A stretch of 64,000 nucleotides of DNA from Pseudodesulfovibrio aespoeensis Aspo-2 (GTDB lineage Bacteria > Desulfobacterota > Desulfovibrionia > Desulfovibrionales > Desulfovibrionaceae): assembly GCF_000176915.2 (NCBI RefSeq), contig NC_014844.1:3100001-3164000 (forward strand), in the 5' to 3' direction. The notes below the pieces were generated by a model. It searched no databases. It was not told the origin of the DNA and saw only the letters and a program-made list of their open reading frames with translations. Of this stretch, positions 1 through 8,595 are shown one piece after another. How positions within the stretch are numbered: position 1 is the first letter of the stretch; the number at the start of each line of letters is the position of its first letter. Both the position numbers and the translations under genes were made by a program.

Positions 1-97
1 TGGCCTGATCCGGCCCGGCCAGAGCGCGCGCGGCTTGCAATACCGCGCGCCGCGCCCTATAGTCCCGAAAAAAATCCCCAGACCAGGACACAATGCC

Positions 98-874
98 ATG
101 CCCATCACCCGCAGACGCGCCCTAACCTTGCTCTCCGCCGCCACAGCCGCCATGGCCCTGAACCCGTCCATGGTCCTGTCCGCCCGGCAGACCCTGGTCT
201 GCAACTGGGTCAGGGACTTCCCGCCCTATTGCATGGAGCGCGACGGTTCCATGACCGGCATCCTGGTGGAATGCGCCGACGAGGTGCTCGGCGCACGCAT
301 GGGCTTTGCCCTCGACCACCAAGGGTACGACTGGCCCAAGGCCCAGGCTCTGGTGGCCAGCGGCCAGGGCGACATACTGTGCACCAATCCGACCCGGGAG
401 CGCCTTGATTTCGCCCTCTTTGCCGACGCGCCGGTGCTCGAAGTCCCGCCCTCCATCTTCTGCGCCGCCGACAATCCCCGGCTGGCCGAGATCGACGCAG
501 TAAAAACCCTGGACGACCTGGCCGCCTTCCGGCAGGTGGACTACAAGGGCAATGGCTGGGCCGCCCAGACCTTTCCGCCCACGCTGTCCGTCACCTATGC
601 GGACACCCTGACCCTGGCCCTGGAAATGATCGCACGCGGCGAGGCCGACCTGTTCGTGGGCAACGGGCTTGGCGCGCTTTACGCCATCCGTCAGGCCGGG
701 CTCACCGGCGCCATCCTTGCCCGCGAACTGCCGGTGGGCGAGCCGTCGAGCTTTCATTTCGGCCTGCGTGCCGACTATCCGCAAGCCCAAGCCGTCATGG
801 CCCGGCTGGCCACCTTCCAGGACGAGGCCATGGCCCAGGGCGCGATCCGCGAGATCATCCTCAAGTACATCTAG
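98..874 (+). CDS. periplasmic amino-acid-type solute-binding protein (SBP_bac_3)
   Basis: This 258-aa secreted protein looks like a family 3 extracellular solute-binding protein, which binds small polar ligands in the periplasm. The N-terminus has a run of arginines followed by a hydrophobic stretch (RRRALTLLSAATAAMA), a signal peptide that could be of Tat type. The body starts with the familiar family 3 pattern of a short beta strand then 'FPPYCMERDGSMTGILVE'. I chose the ATG at 98 because AGGA lies at 85-88; an upstream TTG at 35 in the same frame has no such support. No permease or ATPase gene is adjacent, so it may feed a distant transporter or act as a sensor. The ligand is unknown. Confidence 0.8.
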   Translation: MPITRRRALTLLSAATAAMALNPSMVLSARQTLVCNWVRDFPPYCMERDGSMTGILVECADEVLGARMGFALDHQGYDWPKAQALVASGQGDILCTNPTRERLDFALFADAPVLEVPPSIFCAADNPRLAEIDAVKTLDDLAAFRQVDYKGNGWAAQTFPPTLSVTYADTLTLALEMIARGEADLFVGNGLGALYAIRQAGLTGAILARELPVGEPSSFHFGLRADYPQAQAVMARLATFQDEAMAQGAIREIILKYI

Positions 875-934
875 AACCCGCGCCAAGAGCGGCAGGGCAG
901 CCAACCACAACCCCCTGCCCGCGAGACAGTTGCC

Positions 935-1708
935 ATGACAGCCCATTTGCCCTTGACCCATGACCGCCTCTACCGCATCCGCTCCTACGAGCCCCGCCCG
1001 GACGGGCTCGCCCCCATCACCGCCATCTGCAACCAGTTGCAGGACATCGCCTCCGGCCACGCCGACGCCCTGGGCTTCGGCTATCACGACCTGGAGACCG
1101 GCGGCCATTTCTGGCTGCTGGCCCGGCTCCACGTGATGATGGACAGGCTGCCCGCCTATGGCGGGGCCGTGCGCGTGCAGACATGGCCCTCGGGCAACGA
1201 GCGGCTGGTGGCCAACCGCGACTTCCTCATCCTCGACCCTGCCGCGGCTCAGGAAACGGTCATGGGTCGCGCCACCTCGTCGTGGGTGACCATGAACGCG
1301 TCCACACACCGGCCCGAATCGCCGTCGGAGGTGTTGAGCACTCGATTCATCCCCGACCGCGAGCGCGCCCTGACCTTCCCGGCCAAATCCATCACCCGGC
1401 TCAAGGATGGCGAACACGAGACCGGCCTGACCGCCCGGCGTGCCGATCTCGACATCAACGGCCACGTCAACAACGTCCGCTATGCCGAGCTCTGCCTGGA
1501 GGCCGTGCCACAGGCGTGGGAGGCGGCGCACCGCTGCCTGGGGCTCGACATCCAGTTCCGCAGCGAATCCTTTGCCGGGGACGCCTATGTCTCGGCCTGT
1601 GCCGAGGCCGGGCCGGACAGCGGCATGCGCACCCTGCTGCACCGGCTCACCCGCATCAATGACGACCGCGAGATCGTGCGCATGCGCTCCTGGTGGCAAA
1701 CGGGCTGA
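935..1708 (+). CDS. acyl-ACP thioesterase
   Basis: A 257-aa protein resembling FatA/FatB-type acyl-ACP thioesterases, which hydrolyse acyl-ACP to free fatty acid in the cytoplasm. Two hotdog folds are expected. The second contains the clear family motif 'DINGHVNNVRYAE' near residue 170, holding the catalytic Asp, Asn and His of the plant-type enzymes. No signal peptide is present. It sits between two unrelated solute-binding protein genes and so has no informative operon partner. Function is inferred from family resemblance; chain-length preference cannot be read from the sequence. Confidence 0.85.
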   Translation: MTAHLPLTHDRLYRIRSYEPRPDGLAPITAICNQLQDIASGHADALGFGYHDLETGGHFWLLARLHVMMDRLPAYGGAVRVQTWPSGNERLVANRDFLILDPAAAQETVMGRATSSWVTMNASTHRPESPSEVLSTRFIPDRERALTFPAKSITRLKDGEHETGLTARRADLDINGHVNNVRYAELCLEAVPQAWEAAHRCLGLDIQFRSESFAGDAYVSACAEAGPDSGMRTLLHRLTRINDDREIVRMRSWWQTG

Positions 1709-1818
1709 CCATGCCCCTGCCCGCTCAATCTGCCGGGCCGCAGGGCCGCAGGGCCGCCGGCCCCCCTGCTTTTGACAGGCCATTGCCGTTTGCCCGGATT
1801 CCGGTATATGGATGGGGT

Positions 1819-2685
1819 ATGTCTGGACGGTTGCCGACACTCTTTCTCGCCTTTTTCGCCATCCTCGCCCTCCCCGGCCTGCTCGCCCCGCCATGCCTGA
1901 CAGCGCAAGCGGACGCGACAAGCCCCGTGGATCAACCCGGCCAGATGATCATCGCCCATGACGCGGGCTATCCGCCGTTCTGCTTTCTCGACCAGGACGG
2001 TGAGCCTACCGGGTATCTGATTGATCTCTGGCGCGCCTTTGGCCGCGAGAACGACATCGAGATCACCTTTCTGCTCGGCACCTGGCAGCAGTCGCTGGAC
2101 ATGGTCATGGACGGCAGGGCCGACGTACACGGCGGGTTGGTCCACTCCAACGACCGGGACAGGGTATTTGATTTCGGCCCGGAACTGATCGAGCTTTCAA
2201 CCCATCTCTTCGTGCGCAACGGCTTCGACGCCCGCCAGACCCAGCCGGTGGGCGTGGTCCGGGGCGGGTACGAGGAGGACTTCATGCGCGCCAACAGGCC
2301 CACCACCCGGCTGGTCCTGTTCGACGACAACATGACCATGGTCAGGGCAGCCACGGACGGGCACATCCCGGCCTTTGTCGCGGACAGTCCCACGGTCAGC
2401 TACTGCCTGGGCCTGTACGGGGCACGCAGCGATTTCGCGGTCTCGGACCTGATCTACAGGAAACCGCTCCAGGCAGCTGTGTGCGAGGGGCGGCACGACA
2501 CCCTCGACCTCGTAAACTACGGATGGGCCCGCATGGACCAGAAGACGCTCACCCGGATTCACGGCAAGTGGTTCTTGGACACGGCAAACAGACCTCCATG
2601 GCTGCTGGGCGGCATGCTCATCGCCGGTCTGGCCCTTGTCCTGGCCTTTGCCATCCGGGGCGTGACCAAGCGGCTCCACGACTAG
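1819..2685 (+). CDS. solute-binding protein with C-terminal membrane anchor (SBP_bac_3)
   Basis: A 288-aa protein with an N-terminal signal sequence, a family 3 solute-binding domain beginning 'IIAHDAGYPPFCFLDQDGEP', and a hydrophobic C-terminal segment (about residues 258-280) followed by a short basic tail. That layout is typical of the sensory input part of larger signalling proteins, but here the chain ends right after the membrane segment. I chose the ATG at 1819 because it starts at the signal sequence; the frame is open further upstream to 1693 but would add 42 residues of low-quality leader. It may be a truncated sensor or a membrane-tethered binding protein. It converges with the HD-GYP gene downstream. 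Confidence 0.75.
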   Translation: MSGRLPTLFLAFFAILALPGLLAPPCLTAQADATSPVDQPGQMIIAHDAGYPPFCFLDQDGEPTGYLIDLWRAFGRENDIEITFLLGTWQQSLDMVMDGRADVHGGLVHSNDRDRVFDFGPELIELSTHLFVRNGFDARQTQPVGVVRGGYEEDFMRANRPTTRLVLFDDNMTMVRAATDGHIPAFVADSPTVSYCLGLYGARSDFAVSDLIYRKPLQAAVCEGRHDTLDLVNYGWARMDQKTLTRIHGKWFLDTANRPPWLLGGMLIAGLALVLAFAIRGVTKRLHD

Positions 2686-2741
2686 ACCGACCCCGGCCTC
2701 CCTTTTCAGTATCCCGATTCCTGCCTGCGGCACTCTATGGG

Positions 2742-3818
2742 TTAGACACCTGAGTCCTCTCCAGCCTCGCCGGGCTTGCGGCAGGCGGGCACGCCCCTGG
2801 AGACGAGCACGGCCAGCAACCCGGCCAGGGTCTTGTCGTATCGCCGCGAGTCATGGACCAGGGTGGTGGCGGCCTCGGCCACGACCCTGGCGTCGCGGTA
2901 GGGCCGCCTGCCGATCATGGCGCAAAAGGAATCGGCCACCGCGCACAGCCGCCCCGGCAGCGAGACGGCCTCGCCCCGCAGCCCCCTGGGATAGCCTGAT
3001 CCGTCGAGCCGCTCGTGGTGCTGCTCCAGACACTGGCGCACCACCGGGTCATTGACCTTGAGCCGGTCGAGCATGCGCAGCCCGGCCTCGATGTGCCGCT
3101 CGATGGAGTCGCGGTCACGGCGCACCAGATAGCGTTCCTTGTCCGTGACGAACCGGGGCACGTTGGTCATGCCCAGATCGTGCAGGGCCAGGCCCAGGGC
3201 CACATTGGCCAGGACCGGCCTGTCAAGCCCGCCCGAACCGTCCTGCCTGCCAAGCGAGAGCATGACAAAGAGGCCCAGCCCGACGAACAGGGTGTTCACG
3301 GCGTGGACAGCCGGGTCGTGGTCCTTGTGCAGGGAGCCGGTCAAAAACTCCACCCGGCACGGGTCGGCCCACAGGTACTCGGCCAGGATGGCGATGTCCC
3401 CGCGCAGCCGGTCGAGCTGCGCCCGTTTGGGCTGGTCCATGAACCGGGCCACCCTGTCGCGAAAGGCGAGGAAGAATATCTCGGCCACCTCCCGGTGGTT
3501 GAGACCGTCCTCCACCAGCACCAGCCCGAGCTTGCGGCTCAGGTGCTCGGCATAGACGAGGTAGTCCTCGCGCAACAGGAAAAGACGGCCTGCCAAAGCG
3601 TGCCCGGCCACCCGCGCCTGGGCCTCGGTCCCCAGCCGCGCCCCGGCCCGGTGGATCCGCCCGACCCGGCCCACGGCCTCGTCGTGCAGGTAGAGGTCCA
3701 CGGGCGGACGAAACCTGGGAAATATTTCAAGGATGTTCGGACTGATCTGAAGATAGGTCTCGGACAGGGCTGGAACCGTGGGCGGTCTGTCCGGCAAAGG
3801 CGTGGCTGGCTGGGTCAT
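2742..3818 (-). CDS. HD-GYP domain protein (probable c-di-GMP phosphodiesterase)
   Basis: A 358-aa cytoplasmic protein. The C-terminal half carries HD-superfamily metal-binding features: 'LHDLGM', then 'IERHIEAG', then 'QHHERLDGSGYP', which together match the HD-GYP class that hydrolyses cyclic di-GMP. The N-terminal 120 residues look like a PilZ-like or other small sensory domain and I cannot assign them firmly. No receiver domain is present. It is monocistronic on the minus strand and converges with the upstream binding-protein gene. Biochemical activity is inferred from motifs. Confidence 0.85.
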   Translation of the reverse strand: MTQPATPLPDRPPTVPALSETYLQISPNILEIFPRFRPPVDLYLHDEAVGRVGRIHRAGARLGTEAQARVAGHALAGRLFLLREDYLVYAEHLSRKLGLVLVEDGLNHREVAEIFFLAFRDRVARFMDQPKRAQLDRLRGDIAILAEYLWADPCRVEFLTGSLHKDHDPAVHAVNTLFVGLGLFVMLSLGRQDGSGGLDRPVLANVALGLALHDLGMTNVPRFVTDKERYLVRRDRDSIERHIEAGLRMLDRLKVNDPVVRQCLEQHHERLDGSGYPRGLRGEAVSLPGRLCAVADSFCAMIGRRPYRDARVVAEAATTLVHDSRRYDKTLAGLLAVLVSRGVPACRKPGEAGEDSGV

Positions 3819-3976
3819 GGGCTATCCGGGGTTGTGGGCGCGTTTTCCCGGACCATACAGCGGTTTGCCCGCCATTGGAAGGGACGCGCCCAAGGGGTTG
3901 GGCGGCCAGTCACGAAAAAGGAGGGCCGCCCGATGGCGACCCTCCCGCTGAAGTCATGCTGTCGTCTGCCCTACGA

Positions 3977-4912
3977 CTAGCTCTTGCCCTTGCCCCCGGA
4001 ATTGCCGCCTCCCTTGCCGTTGCCGGAATTGCCGGAACTGCCGGAGCTGCCCGAATTGCCGCCGCCCTTGCCGCTGCTGCCGGAGTTGCCCCGGCCTCCG
4101 GAGGCGGACGCGCTGCTCGACGATGCCGAGCCCTTGGCTCCGGTCTTGGCCTTGGACGAGGCACGGCTCAGGCCCACGGAGTTGACTCCCTCGCCCGCAG
4201 CCACGCCGGGCGTCTTTGACACGCCGGTCTTGACATCACGGCCCGTGGCCTTGCCGGATGCGGCGGCAGCGTTCACACTGGCCCGCTCCCGGCCCACGCC
4301 CTTACTGGCCACCTGGGCCTGCTCGCGGTTCTTGTGTCCAAGGCCCAGGGAACTGGGATGAACGCCAAGTTCGTGGGCGATCTCGCCCCAGCCCATGCCC
4401 GACGCGCGCATGGAGGCGATGGCCCCCACATCCACGGACGACGCCTCGGCCACGGCGGTGTCGGCTGCGGTCCTGGCAGCGGCCAGATCCGCCTCGGCTG
4501 CGGCCAGGGCGGCCTGCGCCTCAGCCACAGCCGCCTCGTCTTCGGCGGCTTCGGCGGCGGCAACGGCTGCCGCAGCGGCGTCCACCGCGCTCTGCGCCTC
4601 GGCCACGGCGGCCTCGGCAGCTTCCACGGCTTCCGCGTTGACCTCGGCAGCCTCGGCAGCGGCAGCTTCGGCCAGGGCCTCGGCATGGGCGGCCTGGGCC
4701 GGGTTGGCAAAGGCCGGAGCCTCCTCGCCAGTGCCGCTGCCGGTCGTGCCGTCGTCGGTCGTGCCATCGCCAGTCGTGTCGCCAGTCTCGGCGGCCACGC
4801 CGTCACCGGCTGTCGTCGTGTCGTCCTGAGCCATGGCCGCAGCCACGCCGAGGGCCACCACAAACATTATGATCGTAAACCAGAGCACTGTCTTCCTGAT
4901 GATCAATTGCAT
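3977..4912 (-). CDS. secreted Ala-rich protein with Gly/Ser-rich tail
   Basis: A 311-aa low-complexity secreted protein. It has a signal peptide or anchor (residues about 8-28), a Thr/Asp/Gly linker, an Ala/Glu-rich segment (about 70-155) with heptad-like spacing that should form a coiled coil, a short conserved-looking motif 'SGMGWGEIAHELGVHPSSLG' resembling a helix-turn-helix-like motif common in proteobacterial secreted proteins, and a Gly/Ser/Asn/Lys-rich disordered tail. The opposite strand is also open over long stretches because of the base composition, but only this frame has a signal peptide. It follows the TPR/OmpA-like lipoprotein gene by 18 nt, so the two are likely cotranscribed and may form an envelope-associated structure. 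Function unknown. Confidence 0.7.
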   Translation of the reverse strand: MQLIIRKTVLWFTIIMFVVALGVAAAMAQDDTTTAGDGVAAETGDTTGDGTTDDGTTGSGTGEEAPAFANPAQAAHAEALAEAAAAEAAEVNAEAVEAAEAAVAEAQSAVDAAAAAVAAAEAAEDEAAVAEAQAALAAAEADLAAARTAADTAVAEASSVDVGAIASMRASGMGWGEIAHELGVHPSSLGLGHKNREQAQVASKGVGRERASVNAAAASGKATGRDVKTGVSKTPGVAAGEGVNSVGLSRASSKAKTGAKGSASSSSASASGGRGNSGSSGKGGGNSGSSGSSGNSGNGKGGGNSGGKGKS

Positions 4913-4930
4913 GAAACCTCTCCTTGCGGA

Positions 4931-5899
4931 TTACCGAACCACGGTAATGAATTGGACCGATTCCGGGAGGGTGTGGACAACATCGCCCACCTCCACGGTT
5001 TCAGCCGTTCCAAACCAACTCAGAGGCAGCCTTGCGAGATCAATGGACCGGCGTCCGGCAAGGAGGTAGTCGCGCACATTCTTCGCGCGCTCCCTTGCCC
5101 GGGCCGGGTCGCCGTTCACGTAGCCGACTATGTGGAGCGCGAGCTTCGCGTTGGTCTCCAGCATGGCGGCCACCACATGGAGCGATTCCTTGCTGTCCAT
5201 GTCCGGCTCATTGGTCCCTGGTTTGAACGTCATGCTCCTCAGCGTGACATTACGATTTCCTATGATGTAGTTGCGGTAGGTGAAATCCCCGTGCAGATTG
5301 AGTCGCTCGGTGGCCGTCAGGGCCAGCATCCCGTCGGGATAGTACTCAAGGAATTCCCTCAACGCCGCAATTTCCCGCATGTCTTGCCCGAGCCCGCGCA
5401 GGGCCACGCTTCTGTTGTAAAGCGCTTCGGGGTTGTAGTTGTCTCTGGCGATGACTGTTTCATACCGGGAAAGGGCCTCATCCCACTCTGCCCGGTCGAT
5501 ACAGCCGTGTCCCAGGTAGAGGTTGGCCGAGATATGACCTGGATCGATGCGCACCGCCTCCAGATAAGCGGCCCGTTCGCCCTCGAAATCAAGCAACGCC
5601 CAGCGGTTGACGCCCTGCCAGAACCTGTAGTCGGCGTTGTCCGGGGCAAGGCGCACGGCCATGTCCAGATAGGTCCTGGCATCCTCCGGCCTGTTCAGGG
5701 CCAGATAATAGCGGCCAATGTAGTAGGCAGAGGAGGCATCGGCGGGGTTTTCGGCCAGTTGCCCGCCCAGCACCGATATCCCTTCCTCGTATTTGCCCTG
5801 CTCAAGATAGTACGGCCCGACAACTCTGGCGCACCCGGCCAACATCAGGAACAATGCGGCCAGAACGCCCAAAAAGACTTTTCTCACGAGGACTCCCAT
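4931..5899 (-). CDS. TPR lipoprotein with OmpA-like C-terminal region
   Basis: A 322-aa lipoprotein. The signal peptide ends in the lipobox LAGC with lipidated Cys23. Residues about 30-200 are tandem tetratricopeptide-like helices ('ASSAYYIGRYYLALNRPEDA', 'HISANLYLGHGCIDRAEWDE'). The C-terminal 110 residues resemble the peptidoglycan-binding OmpA/MotB fold, with a 'LALHIVGYVNGD' strand followed by 'ARERAKNVRDYL'. It probably sits in the outer membrane facing the periplasm and scaffolds protein contacts. It precedes the secreted Ala-rich gene in the same transcription unit. Confidence 0.75.
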   Translation of the reverse strand: MGVLVRKVFLGVLAALFLMLAGCARVVGPYYLEQGKYEEGISVLGGQLAENPADASSAYYIGRYYLALNRPEDARTYLDMAVRLAPDNADYRFWQGVNRWALLDFEGERAAYLEAVRIDPGHISANLYLGHGCIDRAEWDEALSRYETVIARDNYNPEALYNRSVALRGLGQDMREIAALREFLEYYPDGMLALTATERLNLHGDFTYRNYIIGNRNVTLRSMTFKPGTNEPDMDSKESLHVVAAMLETNAKLALHIVGYVNGDPARARERAKNVRDYLLAGRRSIDLARLPLSWFGTAETVEVGDVVHTLPESVQFITVVR

Positions 5900-6036
5900 G
5901 GGTTTGTTCGCGAATCAAACTGTCCTTACCAGAATATACGCCCGCTAGCCCGCGAAGGTCACAAGGCCGGGCAAAAAATCGGGCGGCTGTCCATCCCATC
6001 GCATTACTGGAGCCGGGCGCGCCGGGCAACAAGGGG

Positions 6037-6780
6037 TTACTTGCCGAGTTCCCGACCGCTCAGGTCGCGGTCCGTGAACCCCAGGCTGGCAGAGACATCG
6101 GAGGGGGCGCCGCCGCCACGCAGCACCGCGCAGGCGGCCTCGGCCACAGCCTGATCGGTCAGGCCGCGCTGGCGTGCCACCAGTACCACGCGGACAAAAT
6201 AGCGCCAGTCAGGGGTCAGTCCGCCCGTCGCGAACCCGGCGTCGAGCATCTGGCGGGTCAGCCCGTCGTCGAATCCGGCCCGACTCAGGAGCACGGCCAT
6301 CTCCAGACCCCACAGGAACGGCCCCGGCTCGCGACCAGCATAGCCGCAGACATACGCGTGCAGGGTCTTGGCGGGCACCCCGCCGAAGACCGCCTCGCCA
6401 AGGACGGCCAGCACCTCGGGCGCGGGCTGCAGCCCGCAGTCGCGCAGCATGGCCGCAGCGTGGCGAAAGGCGTCGAGCTTGACGTCCAGGGTGCGGATGA
6501 TGATCGCGGGCGCAACGCCCTTGGCCAGCCCCTCGGCCAGCTTGCCCTCAAACGGGGCCAGGGGGAATCCCTCGTCGCAGGCCAGGGACAGCCGGGCCAG
6601 GATGGCCCCGGCCTGATCCGGTGCAACAGAACTGACCCGCCCGGCCACGGATGGCGACACCGCGCAGGGCTCCTTGCCCGCCTCACCGGCGCACAGCGGC
6701 GCGGGCCGGGCGCACAGGGCCAGGGCAAACGCCAGGGCCAGGAGGAGACGAAGGCTAGAGCGTGTGTTCATGGCGTCCAT
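6037..6780 (-). CDS. hypothetical secreted protein, ECF-sigma operon
   Basis: A protein of about 247 aa (244 if it starts at the second ATG, 6771) with an N-terminal signal peptide and a largely helical mature region containing several Cys residues. I do not recognise the family. It overlaps the end of the preceding glycogen-binding-like gene and so is translationally coupled to the ECF sigma factor operon. Possible roles are an envelope target or accessory of that sigma system; this is inference from position only. Confidence 0.6.
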   Translation of the reverse strand: MDAMNTRSSLRLLLALAFALALCARPAPLCAGEAGKEPCAVSPSVAGRVSSVAPDQAGAILARLSLACDEGFPLAPFEGKLAEGLAKGVAPAIIIRTLDVKLDAFRHAAAMLRDCGLQPAPEVLAVLGEAVFGGVPAKTLHAYVCGYAGREPGPFLWGLEMAVLLSRAGFDDGLTRQMLDAGFATGGLTPDWRYFVRVVLVARQRGLTDQAVAEAACAVLRGGGAPSDVSASLGFTDRDLSGRELGK

Positions 6781-7381
6781 TGACTATGAGGATGGCGTTG
6801 ACGTTGCCAAAACCGTCGTCGCGCGTCAGCCGCGCGCGGGGATCGGCCACGGGCCTGCCATCCACGAGAAACATGTATTCATGGTCGCCGGGCGGCAACT
6901 CGGCTTCGAGCACCCAGACTTTGGCCCCCGCGTCGTAGCGCATGGCCGAGGTTTCGGCCTCCCAGCCGTTGAAAGAGCCAATGACGGACACAGCGCGGGC
7001 CGAGGCATCGGCATCGTTCAGCACGAAGCGGACCGTGGACAAGGTCGGCCCTTCCGGCCCGCCCCCCCCCACAGGCGCGCGGTCCAGGGCAAGGAATCCC
7101 ACGGCCAGCAGGACCATGGCGGCGGCCATGGCCGACGCCAGACGGACGGGCGTGAAGGTCACGGACCTGGGCCGCGTCAGCCACAGCCGCAGCAGCGTCA
7201 GGGGTGATGGCCGCTTGGGCGCAAACCCGGCCATGACCCGCGCGGAGAACCCGTCGGGTGGCGAAGGTTCGGGCGCGCGCCTGACGGCGTCCGCGATCAT
7301 GGCGTCAAGTCGGGCGGTGTCGCGATCACGCGGGCCGCGCGCCGGAGCGTCCTTCTGTCTTGCGTTCCTGCTCTTGGTCAT
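6755..7381 (-). CDS. membrane protein with glycogen-binding-like (CBM48/AMPK-beta type) domain, candidate anti-sigma factor
   Basis: A 208-aa protein with a cytoplasmic N-terminal region of about 75 residues, one membrane segment (about 80-100, 'RLASAMAAAMVLLAVGFLAL'), and a C-terminal early-set domain marked by 'VSVIGSFNGWEAE' and 'PPGDHEYMFLVDG', as in AMPK-beta glycogen-binding modules. It starts inside the end of the ECF sigma gene, with about 56 nt overlap, which is the usual arrangement for a sigma factor and its membrane anti-sigma factor. The outer domain would then be the sensor. The anti-sigma role is inference; no zinc-binding HxxxCxxC motif is visible. Confidence 0.7.
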   Translation of the reverse strand: MTKSRNARQKDAPARGPRDRDTARLDAMIADAVRRAPEPSPPDGFSARVMAGFAPKRPSPLTLLRLWLTRPRSVTFTPVRLASAMAAAMVLLAVGFLALDRAPVGGGGPEGPTLSTVRFVLNDADASARAVSVIGSFNGWEAETSAMRYDAGAKVWVLEAELPPGDHEYMFLVDGRPVADPRARLTRDDGFGNVNAILIVNGRHEHTL

Positions 7382-7931
7382 CGTTCACCTCCGTGAACTT
7401 CAAGCGAACCATCTCCAGCCCCCGGCTGATGCGCATCTTTGCGCCGCTGACGGTGATCCCCAGGGTCCGGGCGATCTCCTGGAAGGAGAAATCGTACCGG
7501 AACCTGAGGAGCATCGCCTCGCGATACTTCGGGGCAAGGCCCATGACATGGTCAAAGGCCTTGGCCCCGTCCAGCCTGTCGTCCATGGCCTGCCGGTCGT
7601 CCGGCTGGTCCTCGACGCGGACCATCCCGACCGCGTCGTCCATGAACACATGCATGTCCCTGCCGTTGCGCCGCATCCAGTCGCGCGACACGTTGAGCGC
7701 CAGGGAATACAGCCAGGGGAAGAACCGCTTTCCCGTCGAAAAGGTCTCAAGCCGCGCATAGGCCCTGGTAAAGGCCTCCTGGGCGAGGTCGGCTGCCGTA
7801 TCGACATCGCCCGTATTCCTGAGCATGAGCGCATAGACCGGCCCCTGATATGTGCGCACCAAGGCCTCGAAGGCCTGGGCGTCGCCCAGGAGCACCTCGC
7901 GTATGATCTCTGCTTCGCGGCTTTCGTCCAT
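7326..7931 (-). CDS. ECF-type RNA polymerase sigma factor
   Basis: A cytoplasmic extracytoplasmic-function sigma factor of about 201 aa. Region 2 is seen in 'DLAQEAFTRAYARLETFSTG' and 'FFPWLYSLALNVSRDWMRR'; region 4 is seen in 'MLLRFRYDFSFQEIARTLGI' followed by 'GAKMRISRGLEMVR'. I chose the ATG at 7931 because 'MDESREAEIIREVLLGD' is the normal family N-terminus; in-frame ATG 7985 and GTG 8012 are alternatives, and none has a convincing Shine-Dalgarno. It heads an operon with the membrane glycogen-binding-like protein and a secreted protein, and is divergent from the nitroreductase operon. Confidence 0.85.
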   Translation of the reverse strand: MDESREAEIIREVLLGDAQAFEALVRTYQGPVYALMLRNTGDVDTAADLAQEAFTRAYARLETFSTGKRFFPWLYSLALNVSRDWMRRNGRDMHVFMDDAVGMVRVEDQPDDRQAMDDRLDGAKAFDHVMGLAPKYREAMLLRFRYDFSFQEIARTLGITVSGAKMRISRGLEMVRLKFTEVNDDQEQERKTEGRSGARPA

Positions 7932-8073
7932 CCATTGTCCCGTCCGCCCCGTGTGGGCGGTGTTCGACTCATCTGCAAAAGACATATACGCGCCCGGCAG
8001 GCAAAGGGTCACACGCCCACTTGCCCGGCGCGCCCACGTAGGCTAAACACCAGGGTTCAAGGAGTACACGCTT

Positions 8074-8595
8074 ATGAGGCATGCCGACAACCCCGTGATC
8101 GCCGCGATGCTTGAGCGGCGCAGCATCCGCAAGTTCACCGGCAAAGCAGTGGCCCGCGAGGACATCCTGACCATCCTCGAAGCCGGCCGCTGGGCGCCCA
8201 GCGGCCTGAACAACCAGCCCTGGCGGTTCCTGGTGATCTCCCGCGACGACCCCCGGCACGCCAAGCTTGCTGAGTGTACCAAATACGCCCACATCGTCCG
8301 GGCCTCGGCCGCATGCATCGCCGTGACCCTCGACAAGGGCGACATGTACAGCGAGATGAAGGACCACCAGGGAGCCGGGGCGTGCATCCAGAACATGCTC
8401 CTGGCCATCCATGCCCTGGGCCTTGGCGCGGTCTGGATCGGCCAGATCGTCAACGACCAGTCCGCTTCGCTCACGGCCCTGGGGCTGGACGAAACCGCCC
8501 ACGAGCTTCAGGCCGTCATCGCCCTGGGCCACCCCGACCAGCAGGGCGGCTCGACCCGGAAACCGCTGGCCGAACTGCTCCTGGAGGAGATATAA
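8074..8595 (+). CDS. nitroreductase family protein
   Basis: A 173-aa FMN-dependent nitroreductase-fold protein. The N-terminus 'RRSIRKFTGKAV' is the classic FMN phosphate-binding start, followed by 'GRWAPSGLNNQPWRF' and later 'HALGLGAVWIG'. The ATG at 8074 is preceded by AAGGAG. It is the first gene of a tight five-gene operon: its TAA is directly followed by the ATG of the metallo-hydrolase gene. Members reduce nitroaromatics, quinones or flavins with NAD(P)H; the substrate here is unknown. Confidence 0.88.
   Translation: MRHADNPVIAAMLERRSIRKFTGKAVAREDILTILEAGRWAPSGLNNQPWRFLVISRDDPRHAKLAECTKYAHIVRASAACIAVTLDKGDMYSEMKDHQGAGACIQNMLLAIHALGLGAVWIGQIVNDQSASLTALGLDETAHELQAVIALGHPDQQGGSTRKPLAELLLEEI

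Noticed and set aside
122-1921. A 599-codon open frame on the minus strand
   Set aside because: It lies opposite two well-supported plus-strand genes and shows no signal peptide, motif or ribosome site; open minus frames are expected at this GC content.
3900-3931. Terminator for the Ala-rich gene
   Set aside because: GGGCGGCC/GGCCGCCC can pair but the loop is long and no T-run follows on the minus strand.
4334-6154. A long plus-strand open frame opposite the Ala-rich and TPR lipoprotein genes
   Set aside because: The minus-strand genes have a signal peptide and lipobox; the plus frame is a composition shadow.
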